From Closterium sp. NIES-65 (Eukaryota; Streptophyta; Zygnematophyceae; Desmidiales; Closteriaceae), in the NCBI GenBank assembly GCA_948144175.1, contig CANXME010002072.1, positions 434,001 through 498,000 on the forward strand: a stretch of 64,000 nt of DNA. Reading direction: 5' to 3'. Below, one piece after another: positions 31,735 to 44,434 of this stretch (positions are counted from its first letter, which is position 1; each line of letters begins with the position of its first letter). A model generated the notes under the pieces. It did not search any database. It saw only the letters and a list, made by a program, of their open reading frames with translations, and was not told the DNA's origin. The position numbers and the translations under genes are program-made.

Positions 31735-34700
31735 CTCTCGCAACGTCCCCGCCCCTCAGCAGCTCCGTGAGTGGTACTCGCAGCGTCAGCGTGGTGGGGC
31801 GTTCGGTCCCTGCACCTACGTCCTTCGCACTGGCGACCACGCGGGTGAGCAGTGTGGGGGCACCCACACCGCTCGCCGCTGCTTTGCCCGCCTGACCGAC
31901 GCTTGGCGCCAGCAGTTTCCGGAGGCCTCTGAGATCCCCCGCTGGGGAGAGCTGTCTAGGGCTGGTGTAGCTGCTTTTGATCTTGACTTTGATGCTATCC
32001 TTGCTGCCATGTATGCTGTGACTGTTAGTGATGATAGTGACTGTTACCGATGCTTTCCGCCCGGCCCGGGCATTGGTACTGCTGTGTCAGGTGCCAGTGA
32101 GGCTGCTGCTCTAGGTGCCAGTGCGTCTTTGCTCTCAGGTGCTAGTGAGTCTGCCCTCTCAGGTACTGTGTCGGCTTCTGCCTCCCACACCTTCACCCTT
32201 GACTCTGGGGCGTCTCGCTCCTTCTTTCGGGACCGCACCACTCTCACGCCGCTTAGTCGGCCGGTTGCGGTGTCCCTGGCTGACCCCTCTGGGGGTCCTG
32301 TCCTGTCTCGTTTCTCCACAGTCCTCCCGTGTCCGGCGGCTCCCTCTGGCACCCTGACTGGTCTTTACCTCCCCTCGTTCTCTACGAACCTGGCGAGTGG
32401 TGCTGACCTACAGGATGTGGGGGTCCACCAGTTCACTCCTGCTCGTCAGCAGGTGACACACTGCACAGAGGCTAGCACAGGTCGCCACCTGGCTACGTTT
32501 ACACGTCAGCCAGGGTCGAGCCTGTACACACTGACCACTGCTTCTCCTCCCGGTGCTGAGTCTGGTAGAGTCCCTTCGTCTGGTCAGGTGTTTGCTGCAG
32601 CGTCCAGGTCTGGTCCTGAGTCTGCCCCCTGTTCGTGTCGCCGTCTGTCTCACGAGACTCTCCTCTGGCACCACCGCATTGGCCACCCCTCTCTGCTTCG
32701 GCTCAGAGGCATGGCCTCCCGTCTTCTTGTGTCTGGTCTCCCCCGGTCCCTCCCTCCCCTTCCTCAGGGCCCTGGCCCTGCCTGTGTCCCCTGTGTCGAG
32801 GGGCGCCAGCGTGCTGCCCCTCACTCCTCCAAGTTTCCTCCGACAGAGGTTCCGTTGGAGACACTTCACATGGACGTGTGGGGCCCTGCCCGCGTCCGTG
32901 GTCTCGGTCACGAGCGCTACTTCCTGTTGGTGGTTGACGACTACTCGCGTTACACCATAGTCTTCCCCTTGCGCAGCAAGGGTGATGTCACTGAGGTGCT
33001 GATCGGCTGGATCCGCGCAGCTCGTCTCCAGCTCAGGCAGAGCTTTGGCTCGGACTTTCCTGTGTTGCGTCTGCACTCGGACAGAGGCGGAGAGTTCTCC
33101 TCTGGCCTTCTGCGTGCCTTCTGTCGTGCGCGAGGCATCCGCCAGACCTTCACGCTTCCGGACTCACCGCAGCAAAATGGGATTGCAGAGCGCAGCATTG
33201 GCATGGTCATGGACGTCGCTCGTACGTCTATGATGCATGCGGCTGCCCCCCATTTTCTGTGGCCGTTTGCGGTCAGGTACGCGGCGCATCAGATCAACCT
33301 CCACCCCAGGGTCTCCAGGCCGGAGACCTCCCCAGCCGTGCTGTGGACGGGGAAGGTTGGCGATGCGTCGGCGTTCCGGGTCTGGGGATCTCGGGCGTTT
33401 GTCCGCGACTTGTCTGCGGACAAGGTGTCCCCTCGCGCTGCTCCCTGCGTCTTCCTGGGGTTCCCCCCCGACGCCCCTGGGTGGCAGTTCTACCACCCCA
33501 CCTCTCGAAGTGTTCTGTCCTCCCAGGACGTCACGTTCGACGAGTCGGTACCCTACTACCGCCTCTTCCCCTACCGCACTCCTTCCCTTCCCCCGCCCCC
33601 GCTCTTCTTGGTACCAGGTCCCCCCCCGGTAGACCCCCTCCCCCCTCAGGGTCCTGCCCCTTCAGGTGTGTCCCAGGTAGACGCGATCGAGCCTGTCGAG
33701 GTCACTGGTGACTCTGGTGCTGCTGCGGGAGCTGAGCCTGGGGGTGCTGAGCCTGGGGGTGCGGAATCTGGAGGTGCTGAGCCTGGGGGTGCTGAGCCTG
33801 GGGGTGCTGAGCCTGGGGGTACTGAGTCTGGGGGTGCTGAGCCTGGGGGTGCTGAGTCTGGGGGTGCTGGGCCTGGGGGTTCTGAGCCTGGGGGTGCTGA
33901 GACTGGGGGTGCTCCGCCTGGAGGTGCTTTGCCTGAGGGTGCTGAGCCTGGAGGTTCTTCGCCTGGAGGTTCTCCGCCTGGAGGTGCTTCGTCTCGCCGA
34001 GAGCCACTCTCCCCACAGGAGCTGCATGAGTGGTTTGCCCGGCGCTGGAGGCGTGCTGCTTGTACTGGAGGTTCTTCGGCTGCTGAGGGTGCTGCTGCAG
34101 CGCGTCCCGGAGGTGCTTGTGCTGTGGGTGCTGGAGCTGCTGGGCCTGAGGGTTCTCCTGGAGCTGGTGCTGCTGAGGGTGTTGGCGCTGAGACTACTGC
34201 TGGCGGTCCGACTGGCAGTGCTCCTGGTGCTGCTGGGGGTTCTGGAGCTGCTGCTGGTGCTGCTGGAGGTGCTGCTGGAGGTGCTGCTGTAGCGGGTACC
34301 CCTGCTGGGGGTTCTGGTGTTGTCCCTGCTGTTTCTGGCGTCGCCACGCGGCCCCGACCGTACTTCGTTCCGCTCCTGCAGCAGGTTCTTGGTCTTACAC
34401 CTTCTCCTGGTCCTCCTCCGCCTACCTTAGAGGGTCCACAGCCTGTCCAGTCCCAGTCACAGCTACAGCCTGCCTCCCCTTTGCCTGCTCCTTCTCCCTA
34501 CGCTGGTCCTACTTGAGGCCTTACTGAGCGTCGTGAGCCTGCGTCTCGTCCTGCGTCGCCTGTTCGTCCTGCACGCACTAGTGGTCGCAGTTCGCGTCAG
34601 CGTCCTCCTCCTGTCCCTGGCACGCACCGGATGTCTCTGCGTCCGTCCACTGCTCCTCTGCGTGCCCCTTTGCCTTCTCCTCCTGAGTCCTCTCTTCCTG

Positions 34701-36615
34701 CTCTTGCCGACCCGGAGTCGGACTCTCTTCGTGCTGCCAGTCCCACTGTCACGCGTCTCCTTGCTACTGCTGTCACTGACCCTTCCTTCGAGTCTTCTGC
34801 TGCGTCTGCCCTTGTCACTGAGCTTGTCGACTTTGCTACGCGCTGTCGTCTAGACTACGCTGCTAGTCTTGTCGCTGAGTCTGAGTCTGCCTGTCCTCCG
34901 TCCGTCGGGGGTGAGTGTGCCCTAGGCACGGACGTCCTTGAGGACAGGCAGGAGGAGTTCCAGTGTCTGGCCGCCGCTTCACCTCATCTCGCGTCTGTAC
35001 TGCTCGCCCCTGAGGGAGACCCGGATGCACTAGACATCCCGACTCCGCGCTCTTACGCGGAGGCGATAGAGGGTCCCTACTCCTCTTAGTGGCAGACAGC
35101 TATGGATGCAGAGATGGCTTCCTGGAAGTCCACAGGCACCTACGTTGACGCTGTTCCCCCTCCTGGGGCGAACATCGTCAGTGGCATGTGGATCTTCAGG
35201 GTGAAGCGGCCGCCGGGTTCTCCGCCTGTTTTCAAGGCGCGTTACGTAGCTCGTGGCTTCAGTCAGCGGCAGGGAGTTGACTACTTTCAGATCTTCTCCC
35301 CCACCCCGAAGATGACCACTCTTCGGGTACTGCTGCACGTTGCTGCTCACCGTGACTACGAGCTGCACTCTCTCGACTTCAGCACTGCTTTCTTGCAGGG
35401 CAGCCTGCACGAGGAGATCTGGCTGCGTCGCCCACCTGGCTTCACTGGGTTTTTTTTTTTGGTACCCAGTGGAGTCTCCGGTGTCCAGTCTACGGTCTCC
35501 GCCAGGCACCACGTGAGTGGCACGACACACTGAGGACTACGCTTGCGGCACTTGGGTTTGCTCCTTCTACTACCGACCCGTCGCTGTTTCTGCGCACCGA
35601 CACCTCTCTGCCGCCCTTCTACATCCTCGTGTACGTCGACGACTTGGTCTTTGCCACAGCTGACACTGCTGGACTCGCCTACGTGAAGTCGGAGCTGCAG
35701 AAGAGACACACGTGCACTGACCTGGGTGAACTGCGCAGCTACCTTGGCTTGCAGATTACCCGGGACAGAGCACGCCGCACCATTACCCTGACTCAGTCAC
35801 ACATGGTGCAGCAGGTCCTTCAGCGCTTCGGCTTCACGTACTCCTCGCCTCAGGCCACTCCTCTGCCTACTCGCCACTCGCTCTCAACTCTGCCTTCGGA
35901 TGAGTCCGTAGAGTCGAGTGGCCCGTATGCAGAGCTTGTTGGCTGCCTCATGTACCTGATGACCTGCACACGACCTGACCTTGCATACCCTCTCAGCATT
36001 CTCGCACGCTATGTTGCTCCTGGGAGACACCGACCAGAGCACATGGCTGCAGCGAAGAGGGTGTTGCGCTACTTGTGCAGTACGTCGGGCATGGGGCTAG
36101 TGCTTGGAGGGCGCAGTTCAGTGGTCCTCACTGGGCACGCGGACGCTTCTTGGGCTGACGACCAGGCTACGCAGCGGTCGTCACAGGGTTACACCTTCGG
36201 CCATGGTTCCGGCTCTGTTTCGTGGCGGGCTACTCGCTCGTCTTCTGTTCTCGGCTCCAGTTGTGAGGCTGAGATCTACGCCGGGGCTATGGCTGCTTAG
36301 GAGCTTCGCTGGCTCACCTACCTGCTGACCGACCTTGGAGAGCCGCCTCGTTCTCCTCCAGTCCTGTACGTAGACAACAAGGCCATGCTGGCCTTGTGTC
36401 GAGAGCAGCGACTGGAGCACAGGACAAAGAACATTGCTCTCCGCTACTTTCTTGCTCGTGAGCTACAGCAGCGTGGACAGTTGCGACTTGCGTACGTGGC
36501 CTCTGAGGCCAACACTGCTGATGTCTTCACCAAGGCACTTGCGCCTTGTGATCATCAGCGTTGCTGCACGCAACTAGGTCTTGTGCCTGTCTTGCCTCAC
36601 TTGCTCACTTCTTGA
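30642..36615 (+). pseudogene. copia B gag-pol polyprotein, disabled
   Basis: Starts ATG 30642 (MATPSILAFDAEGRAIDF), same domain order as A: gag, poly-Gly tract (31455-31640), poly-Gln (CAG run 31690-31735), the C-x(13)-C-x3-H-x4-C knuckle, protease DSGASRS, integrase (HSDRGGEFSSG at about 33070), an AEPGG-repeat linker (33720-34000), RT with YVDDLVFA (about 35632) and RNase H ending at 36615. Breaks, judged against A and C: one-base loss in the Gly tract near 31640, TGA at 34514-34516 (GGA in A), TAG at 35087-35089 (CAG in A), a run of 11 T at 35450-35460 replacing ordinary sequence and shifting frame by one, and TAG at 36298-36300 (CAG in A). No functional polyprotein can be made. Confidence 0.94.
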
Positions 36616-36827
36616 CCTTGCTTGTACCTTGACCTATATATACTCTTGCTCTTGTTTGCTTGACTCTTGTATATCTCTATATATGATCTTGCATGTGAAC
36701 TGGCCTTGTGGCCCTTGAACTTGTGCTCGGAATGTGTGGTGACTTTGTGATCCACCTTGAGCTTTGCTTTGCTTTGCTTGACTGGTCTTGTGACCCCTTG
36801 TTCTCCCCCACTTTGCCTATGGGGGTG

Positions 36828-36959
36828 TGTCAGAACATTATAGCTTACTTATTTGTGTAGGCTATAGTGGGGTATCCCATAGGGGGTACAAACCAATTAG
36901 GGTTTCATATTTGTACTCACTTCATTCATAGTTCATTCATTCTCGTTCACTTCTTCTCA
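36828..36959 (+). repeat. copia B 3' LTR (132 bp)
   Basis: Starts TGTCAGAAC after the polypurine tract (about 36809-36827) and ends TTCTTCTCA before the second GGATC. Three differences from the 5' LTR. Confidence 0.95.
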
Positions 36960-37391
36960 GGATCCGCACATGTGTAGGAAGTGCAGCGGGCGCTCTTCAT
37001 TTGCGAGCGCTGATGACCGATGATGCTCGAAACCCTCCCACAACCTTGATGGCTTGGTAATAGGCCCAGACAAACGCACCCACGTGACCCGGCGCAAGAT
37101 AAGCGCTCGAAACGAGCGCTTCCACCCCCAAAACGCTAAGGGATCCACACATGTGCAGGAAGTGCAGCGGACGCTCTTCATTCATGAGCGCCGATAACCG
37201 ATGATGCTCGCAACCCTCCCATGCCCTTTCTGGCTTGGTAATAGGCCCAGAAAAGCGCAGCCACGTGACCCGGCGGGAGAAAAACGCTCGAAACGAGCGC
37301 TTCCATCCCCAAAACGCGAAAGGATCCGCACATATGCAGGAAGTGCAGCGGGCGCTTTTCATTTGCGAGCGCAGATGACCGATGATGCTCG
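36960..37391. repeat. 181-bp satellite, segment 2
   Basis: Continues the satellite interrupted by B: GGATC at 36960, 37141 and 37322 (181 bp apart). Each monomer includes the fold-back CGCTCGAAACGAGCG and the dyad GCGCTC...GAGCGC. Ends with GCTCG at 37387-37391, the target duplication of element C. Confidence 0.93.
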
Positions 37392-37527
37392 TGTCAGAAT
37401 GAGAAACGAGAATGAATGACTAGAATGAGAGTTGGGTACAAATAGGTCAAACCTAACCCTAGAAATGTGTACCCACTATAGGCTAACCCACTGTAGCCTA
37501 AACAAGCACAACATACAATGTTTGACA
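37392..37527 (-). repeat. copia C 3' LTR (136 bp)
   Basis: Left copy on the plus strand. TGTCAGAATG...GTTTGACA; adjoins the polypurine tract in element orientation. Confidence 0.95.
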
Positions 37528-37753
37528 CACCCCCATAGGCAAAGAGGGGGAGAACAAGGGGTCACAAGACCAGTCAAAGCAAAGCAAAGCTCAGGGTGGA
37601 TCTCAAGGATACCATACAAGTTCCGAGCACAAGCAAGCGGTCACAAGACCAGTTCACATGCAGATTTACAAAAGAACAAGAGATACAGTGATCACAACCT
37701 AGCAAGAGTAAGCATGCAGGTATATATATATAGAGATCACTGTACAAGCAAAT

Positions 37754-40700
37754 TCAAGAAGTGAGCAAATGAGGGACAGTAGGCACGAGGCCTAGAACAG
37801 TGCAGAAGCGCTGATGGTCACAAGGCTGAAGCGCCTTGGTGAACACGTCAGCAGTGTTGGCCCGAGTGGCCACGTAACGCAGACAAAGCTGACCTCGCTG
37901 CTGCAGCTCTCGAGCAAGAAAGTAGCGCAGAGCAATGTGCTTCGTCCTGTGCTCCAGTCTGTGCTCCCCACACAAGGCAATGGTGGCCTTGTTGACGACG
38001 TACAGCACTGGAGGAGAACGAGGCTGCTCTCCAAGGTCAGTCAGCAGGTAGGTGAGCCAGCGAAGCTCCTGGGCAGCCATGGCCGTGGCGTAGATCTCAG
38101 CCTCACAACTGGAGCTGAGAACAGAAGAAGAGCGAGTAGAACGCCAAGAGACAGAGCCAGAGCCAAGGCTGAAGGTGTAGCCTGGTCGTCTGCCCAAGAA
38201 GCGTCTGAGTGCCCAGTGAGAACAGGCCGGTCTCGCCCTCCAAGCACTAGCCCCATGCCCGACGTACTGCACAAGTAGCGCAACACCCTCTTAGCTGCAT
38301 CCATGTGCTCCTTTCGGTGACGGCCGGGAGCGACATAGCGTGCTAAGATGCTGAGAGGGTATGCAAGGTCAGGTCGAGTGCAGGTCATCAGGTACATGAG
38401 GCAGCCCACAAGCTCTGGATACGGACCACTCGACTCTACGGACTCATCCGAAGGCAGAGCTGAGAGCGAGTGTCCCGTAGGCAGAGGAGTGGACTGAGGC
38501 GAGGAGTACGTGAAGCCGAAGCGCTGAAGGACCTGCTGCACCATGTGTGACTGAGTCAAGGTGATGGTGCGCCGTGCTCTGTCCCGGGTGATCCGCAAGC
38601 CAAGATAGCTTGTAAGTTCACCCAGGTCTGTGCACGTGTGTCTCTTCTGCAGCTCGGACTTCACGTGAGCGAGACCAACTGTGTCAGAAGTGGCAAAGAC
38701 CAAGTCGTCGACGTACACGAGGATGTAGAACTGCGGCAGTGAGGGGTCGGTGCGTAGATACAGCGACCGGTCAGCAGTAGAAGGAGCGAACCCAAGAGCC
38801 GCAAGTGTAGTCCTCAGTGTGTCGTGCCACTCACGTGGCGCCTGGCGGAGACTGTAGACTGGCCGCCGGAGGCTCCACTGGGTACCAGGAGGGAACGACC
38901 CAGTGAAGCCAGGTGGGCGGCGCAGCCAGATCTCCTCGTGCAGGCTGCCCTGCAAGAAAGCTGTGCTGAAGTCAAGAGAGTGGAGCTCGTAGTCACGCTG
39001 AGCGGCGACGTGTAGCAGAACCCGAAGAGTGGTCATCTTCGGGGTCGGGGAGAAGGTCAGGAAGAAGTCAACTCCCTCTCGCTGACTGAAGCCTCGCGCA
39101 ACGTAACGCGCCTTGAAGACAGGCGGAGAGCCCGGCGGCCGCTTCACCCTGAAAATCCACATGCCACTGACAATGTTCGCCCCAGGTGGGGGAACCTCGT
39201 CGACGTAGGTGCCAGTGGACTTCTAGGAAGCCATCTCTGTGTCCATGGCTGACTGCCACTGAAAGGAGTAGGGACCGGCCACCGCCTCTGCGTAAGAGCG
39301 TGGGGTCGGGATGTCTGGTGCATCCGGGTCTCCCTCAGGGGCAACAAGCATGGACACGAGATGGGGCAAAGCAGCGGCAAGGCAACCAAACTCCTCCTCC
39401 CTGTCCTCAAGAACGTCCGTGCCAAGAGCACACTCACCCCCGACGGACGGAGGACAGACAGACTGAGACTCAGCAACAAGACTCGCAGCGTAGTCTAGAC
39501 GACACGCAGCTGCAAAGTCGACAAGCTCAGCGACTAAGGCAGACGCGGCAGCGGACTCAAAGGAAGGGTCAGTGACAACCGTAGCCAGGAGACGTGTGAC
39601 AGTAGGACTGGCAGCGCGAAGGGTGTCTGACTCCGGGTCAGCAAGAGCAGGAAGAGAGGACGCAGGAGGCGATGGGAGAGCGACACGCTGCGGAGCAGTG
39701 GACTGACGAAGCGCCATCTGGTGAGTGCCTGGGACAGCAGGAGGACGCTGACTCTGGACACGACTACCAGTGGTAGCAGCACAAACAGGCGACGCTCGAC
39801 GAGACGCAGGTGACACAGGACGTGACGCAGGCTCACGTCTCTCAGCAAGACCTCCAGTCGGACCAGTGTAAGGAGTAGGAAGAGGGAGTGGGGAGGCAGG
39901 CAGTAACTGTGGCTGTGACTGGACAGACGGCGGACGCTCTAAGGCGAGAGGAGGACAAGAGGGAGGACGCTGACCAAGAACCTGCTGAAGGAGCGGAACG
40001 AAGTACGGCCGTGGCCGTGCAGCAACTCTCGAACCAGCAGAGACACCAACGGCAGGGTCCTCAGCACCAGCAGAAGGTCCACCCTCCGGGTCCTCCACTC
40101 TAGCGGCAGCAGCAGCACCTCCAGCAGCACCAGCAGCACCTCCAGCAGCAGCAGCACCTCCAGCAGCAGCAGCACCTCCAGCACCAGGGTCCGCAGCACC
40201 CGCAGCAGCGTCAACTCTGGGGACCCCAGCACCAGCAGCTCCACTACGGAGACTGATGTGCCGAGCGTACCACTCTCGAAGCTGTGGGGAAGAGGGCGGC
40301 TCCCGCCGTGGTGGGGAAGCATGAGTACCAGCTCCAGTAGCACCACGAGCCCAAGACGCAACCCGCCGGAGGCTGCAGTACCGTGAGTACCACTCACGGA
40401 GCTGCTGCGAAGAGGGAGGTCCTCCAGGCGCCTCACAGTCAACTGCAACACCACCAGGCTCAGCACCCCCAGACTCGGCAACGCCAGGCTCAGCACCCTC
40501 AGACTCAGTACCCCCAGACCCAGCACCCCCAGGCTCAGCACCCCCAGTCTCAGCACTCCCAGACTCAGCACCCCCAGGCTCCGCCCGCTCAGGCTCCGCA
40601 CGCTCAGGCTCCGCACGCTCAGGCTCAGCACCTCTAGCAGGACGCGAGTCGACAGCTACCTCGGCAGGCTCAACCGGGTCTACCTGAGAGACACCTGAGG

Positions 40701-43629
40701 GAGCGGCACCCTGAGGGGGGAGGGGGTCTACCACTGCAGCACCTGGCGCGAGGAAGAGAGGCGGGGGAGGGAGCGGGGCAGTGCGGTAGGGGAAGAGGCG
40801 GTAGAAGGGCACGGACTCGTCAAAAGTGACGTCCTGAGAGGGGAAGACGCGGTGCGAGGCGGGGTGGTAAAACTGCCAGCCAGACGCATCCGGGACAAAG
40901 CCAAGAAAGACACAGGGAGCAGTGCGGGAGGAGAGCTTGTCCGCAGACGTGTCGCGAACAAAAGCTCGGGATCCCCAGACACGGAAGCGTGACGCATCGC
41001 CAACCTCCCCCGTCCACAGCAGTGTGGGCGAGGTCTCCGGAGCGGAGACACGGGGCCAGAGGTTGAGCTGATGCGCAGCGTACCGGACCGCAAACGGCCA
41101 CAGAAAGTGGGGGGCAGCCGCGTGGACTAAGGAGGTACGAGCAACCTCCATGACCAAGCCAATGCGGCGCTCAGCAACCCCATTCTGCTGTGGAGAGGCC
41201 GGAAGCGTGAACGACTGGCGAATGCCGTGCTCAGCACAGTAGGCTGCCAAGAGGTCGGAGGAGAACTCGCCACCTCTGTCAGAGTGCAAGCGCAGGACAG
41301 GAAACTCCGAGCGAAAACGCTCTCGCAGCTGAAGACGTGCTCTGCTGATCGAAGGGATCAGGACATCAGGGACTTCACCCTTGGTGCGCAAGGGGAAGAC
41401 CGTGGTGTAGCGCGAGTAGTCGTCAACGACGATCAAGAAGTACCTCTCCTGGCCCTGACCACGGACGCGGGCTGGGCCCCACACGTCCATGTGGAGCGTC
41501 TGCAAAGGAGCAGTCGTCGGGGGGAACGAGGACGAGTGAGGGGCAGCGCGCTGCCGCCCCTCGACACAGGGAAGACAAGGAGGAGCTAGGGAGGGTGGGA
41601 GGGGAGGGAGTACCCGAGGAAGACCAGAGACAAGGTACCGGGCGTGCATGCCCCGAAGGCGTTGCACTGACGGGTGACCAAGTCGGTGGTGCCAGAGGAC
41701 AGTCTTGTGTGCTAGAGAGCGACACGAGCAGGGGGCAGACAGCTGACCTGACGCAGACGCAGACGCAGACGCCGCTACCTGAGGGGACTCAGTGGTCAGT
41801 GTGTACAGGTCCGACCCCGGCTGTCGAGTAAAGGTAGCCAGGTGACGGCCCGTCCGAGCACACGTGCAGTGTGTCACGCGCTCGTAGGCAGGGGTGAACT
41901 GGTGAACACCCCCATCCTGAAGCGCAAAACCCGCCACCAAGTTCGTAGAGAACGAGGGGAGGTGGAGACCTGACAGTGTGCCCGACGGGACAGCAGGACA
42001 AGGAAGGAGGGTGGAGGAGGTCGCAATGACCGGACCCCCAGAGGGGTCAGCGAGCGAGACAGCGACTGGTCGAGCAAGGGGCTCAAGAGCAGTGCGGTCA
42101 CGAAAGAAACAGCGCGAAGCGCCTGAGTCTAGAGTGAAGGTGTGCAGTGCCTCAGTGGACTCAGTAGTACCTGGGGTGGCGGACACACAAGCACCTAGAG
42201 CAGTAGCCTCACCAGTACCTGGGGTAGCAGACACGCAAGCACCTAGGGCGGCAGCCTCACTCGTGCGGATGCCTGGGTCAGGCGGAACACTCAGGTACTG
42301 GTCCTCCTCTCCACTAATAGTCAATGCATACATTGCTTTGAGAATAACATCAAAATCAAGAGCATAGATATCGTTATCCTTCTTGAGGAGATCAGCCCAC
42401 TGAGGGAGCTCAGGAGCGTCAGGAAACTGAGCACGCCAAGCGTCATCTAGGTGAGAGAAGCAGCGCTGCGCAGTGTGCGCCCTCCCGCACGTCTGTCCCT
42501 TGCGGCGACCAGTGCGGATGACGCACGTGCAGCTAAGGCTACCCCCCCCACCCCCGTGCTGTAAGTACCACTCACGAAGCTCCTGGGAGGACTGAGGGTG
42601 CTGCGCACTCTGGCTAGTGCCAGAGCCTCCACGACCACCACCGCCGCCTCCACCACGACCACCACCGCCCTTGCCGCCGCCACGTCCACTGCCGCCACCA
42701 CCACCGCCCCCACCCCGGCCACCGCCGCCGCCGCTGCCTCCACCACCCCCACCGCTGCTACTAGCCCCTCTAGCCCCGCCACCGCCCCCACCGCTGCCAC
42801 CACCCCCACCACCGCCTCCCCCGCCGTCACCCCCACCGCCCTTGCCTCCCCTGCCCTTGCCGCTGCGGCGCCCGCTGGGAGCGGACGCAGAGCCGACCTG
42901 CTCAGCACCAAGAAGGTCGACAGCAGCAGCAGAGGCGATAGAGGGGAGGAGGGGGGAGGGGGAACACCCCTCGAAGAAAGGGGTGCGGGGGTCGCCACGA
43001 GAGGCACCTACAGCTACAATACTCTTCTCAGCTGCAAGTAGTTCCTTCTCTAGGGCGGCAATGGTGAGCTCAGTGGGGCAGCGAGCTAGGAAGTGGTCCC
43101 TGACTGTACGCAGAGTGTCAGGGAGGCGGGTGACTAGGTGGTAGAGAGTGAGCCAGAGCGGGGGAGGGTTGGAGGCAAGAAACTCAGCGGGCATGGCTGC
43201 ACGGAAGCGGGCATCACTAGTACGGAGGTGAGTGATGAGGTCAGCGACTGTCTGGAAGGCGGACAGGTCCGGGAACAGGTAGGGAAGGGAGAGACGGCCT
43301 AGTGCAGCTGAGGCCGGGGAGGAGTAGCGCGCAACTACAGCAGTGTACAGGGCCTGCGCAGTCTGATGCTGGCCAAAGTGCTCGCGCTCATCGACTGGCA
43401 GGGAGTTGCGAATAGCAAAGCGGGCGTGGGCATCGCGAGTCTGCCACTGCGAGCGAGCAGTAGCGGTAGCAGTAGTAGCAGGAGCAGGGACTGTGCCTAG
43501 TGCGTGATCGTACAGCGAGATATCCTCTCTGGCAGTGAGCTGGAGGAACAGGTGCAGATCATCGAGCCAGGTCTCAAACTTAATCGGGCGGCCCTCAGTA
43601 TCGAACGAGAGAACTGTAGGGCTAGCCAT
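37754..43629 (-). pseudogene. copia C gag-pol polyprotein, two lesions
   Basis: ATG at 43629-43627 (MASPTVLSFDTEGRPIKFETW). Gag contains a long Gly-rich tract (about 42890-42620) and a knuckle-like CTCVIRTGRRKGQTC-GRAH-TAQRC. Protease DSGASR is near 42130; integrase with MDVWGPARV, HSDRGGEFSS and QQNGVAERRIG lies around 41500-41130. A Glu/Pro/Gly/Ala repeat linker follows (about 40650-40420); RT has YVDDLVFA near 38720 and RNase H ends at 37754. The frame is open for 1468 codons to a TAG at 39225-39223 (TGG in A and B), continues in the same frame, then shifts at about 38178, where 22 bp between short GGCTAC/GGTTAC repeats are missing compared with A. The rest of RNase H is intact in the new frame. 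Confidence 0.94.
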
Positions 43630-44420
43630 AGCTGAAGCAGTAGCAGTGGCAGCAGTAGTAGTAGCAGGAGTAGCAGTAGCAGCAGTGGTAGAAGCAGTAG
43701 GGCGGCGCGGCTCGGCTAGGGCGGCGCGGCTCGGCTAGGGCGGCGCGGCTCGGCTAGGGCGGCGCGGCTCGGTCGGGTAGCGCGGCTTGGTCGGGTCGCG
43801 CGGTTCGGCTCGGTCCTAGAGGGGCGAGCGCGGGGCCGGGTGGGGCTGCTAAGGGAGAGCGCGGGGCCGTCCAGGGCGAGGGCGAGGCCGGTCGGGGGCC
43901 GTTCGGGGCTAGCGCGGGGCAGTTCGGGGGCCGTGAGAGGCTAGCGCGGGGCCGACGGGGGCCTTAGGGGGCTAGCGCGGGGCCGAGGGGGGCCGTGAGA
44001 GGCTAGCGCGGGGGCCGCACGGGGCCATTCGGGGCTAGCGCGGGGCCGTTCGGGGGCCGTGAGAGGCTAGCGCGGGGCCGACGGGGGCCATAGGGGGCTA
44101 GCGCGGGGCTAGCGCGGGGCCGACGGGGGCCTTAGGGGGCTAGCGCGGGGCCTGAGGGGGCCGTGAGAGGCTAGCGTGGGGCCGATCGGGGGCCGTGAGA
44201 GGCTAGCGCGGGGCCACACGGGGCCTTGAGAGGCTATCGCGGGGCCGTAAGGGGCCTTAAGAGGGCGACGCGAGGGGCCGTGAGGGGCCTTAAGGGGCGA
44301 CGCGAGAGGGCCTTAGGGGGCCTTAAGAACGAGGCGCTCGAGGCGCAGGAAAAGGCGGCGCACGAGGGCGCGGCTAGCGGAAACGGTGGGCCCTATCGTT
44401 TCGGTCCTAGGTGAAACCTA
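43630..44420 (-). other. copia C leader of GC-rich repeats
   Basis: Between primer site and gag start. On the plus strand it reads as imperfect GGCGCGGCTCGGCTAGGG and GGGGCTAGCGCGGGGCCG repeats, thus C-rich on the element sense strand like the leaders of A and B. No convincing reading frame. Confidence 0.75.
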
Positions 44421-44434
44421 GGCTCGTAATACCA
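44421..44434 (-). promoter_or_regulatory. copia C primer binding site
   Basis: Minus-strand TGGTATTACGAGCC directly after the 5' LTR. Related to the initiator-Met primer site, with internal changes. Confidence 0.7.

Larger units (their letters stand above)
29599..36959 (+). mobile_element. full-length Ty1/copia retrotransposon B
   Basis: LTRs of 132 bp at both ends, a 5-bp target duplication GGATC (29594-29598 and 36960-36964), primer site TGGTATCGAGCAGG directly after the 5' LTR, a 0.9-kb GC-rich leader, gag-pol, and the shared polypurine tract before the 3' LTR. Total 7361 bp. The LTRs differ at three positions by my reading (T/A, C/A, T/C), so the insertion is fairly young but older than C. 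It sits inside a 181-bp satellite monomer, and coding capacity is broken in five places. Confidence 0.96.

Noticed and set aside
5315..36300. Reassigned UAG codon (glutamine) in this organism
   Set aside because: Two of the TAG codons replace Trp and two replace Gln, and the host EXO70 gene ends in TAG at 21048-21050, so mutation explains them better.
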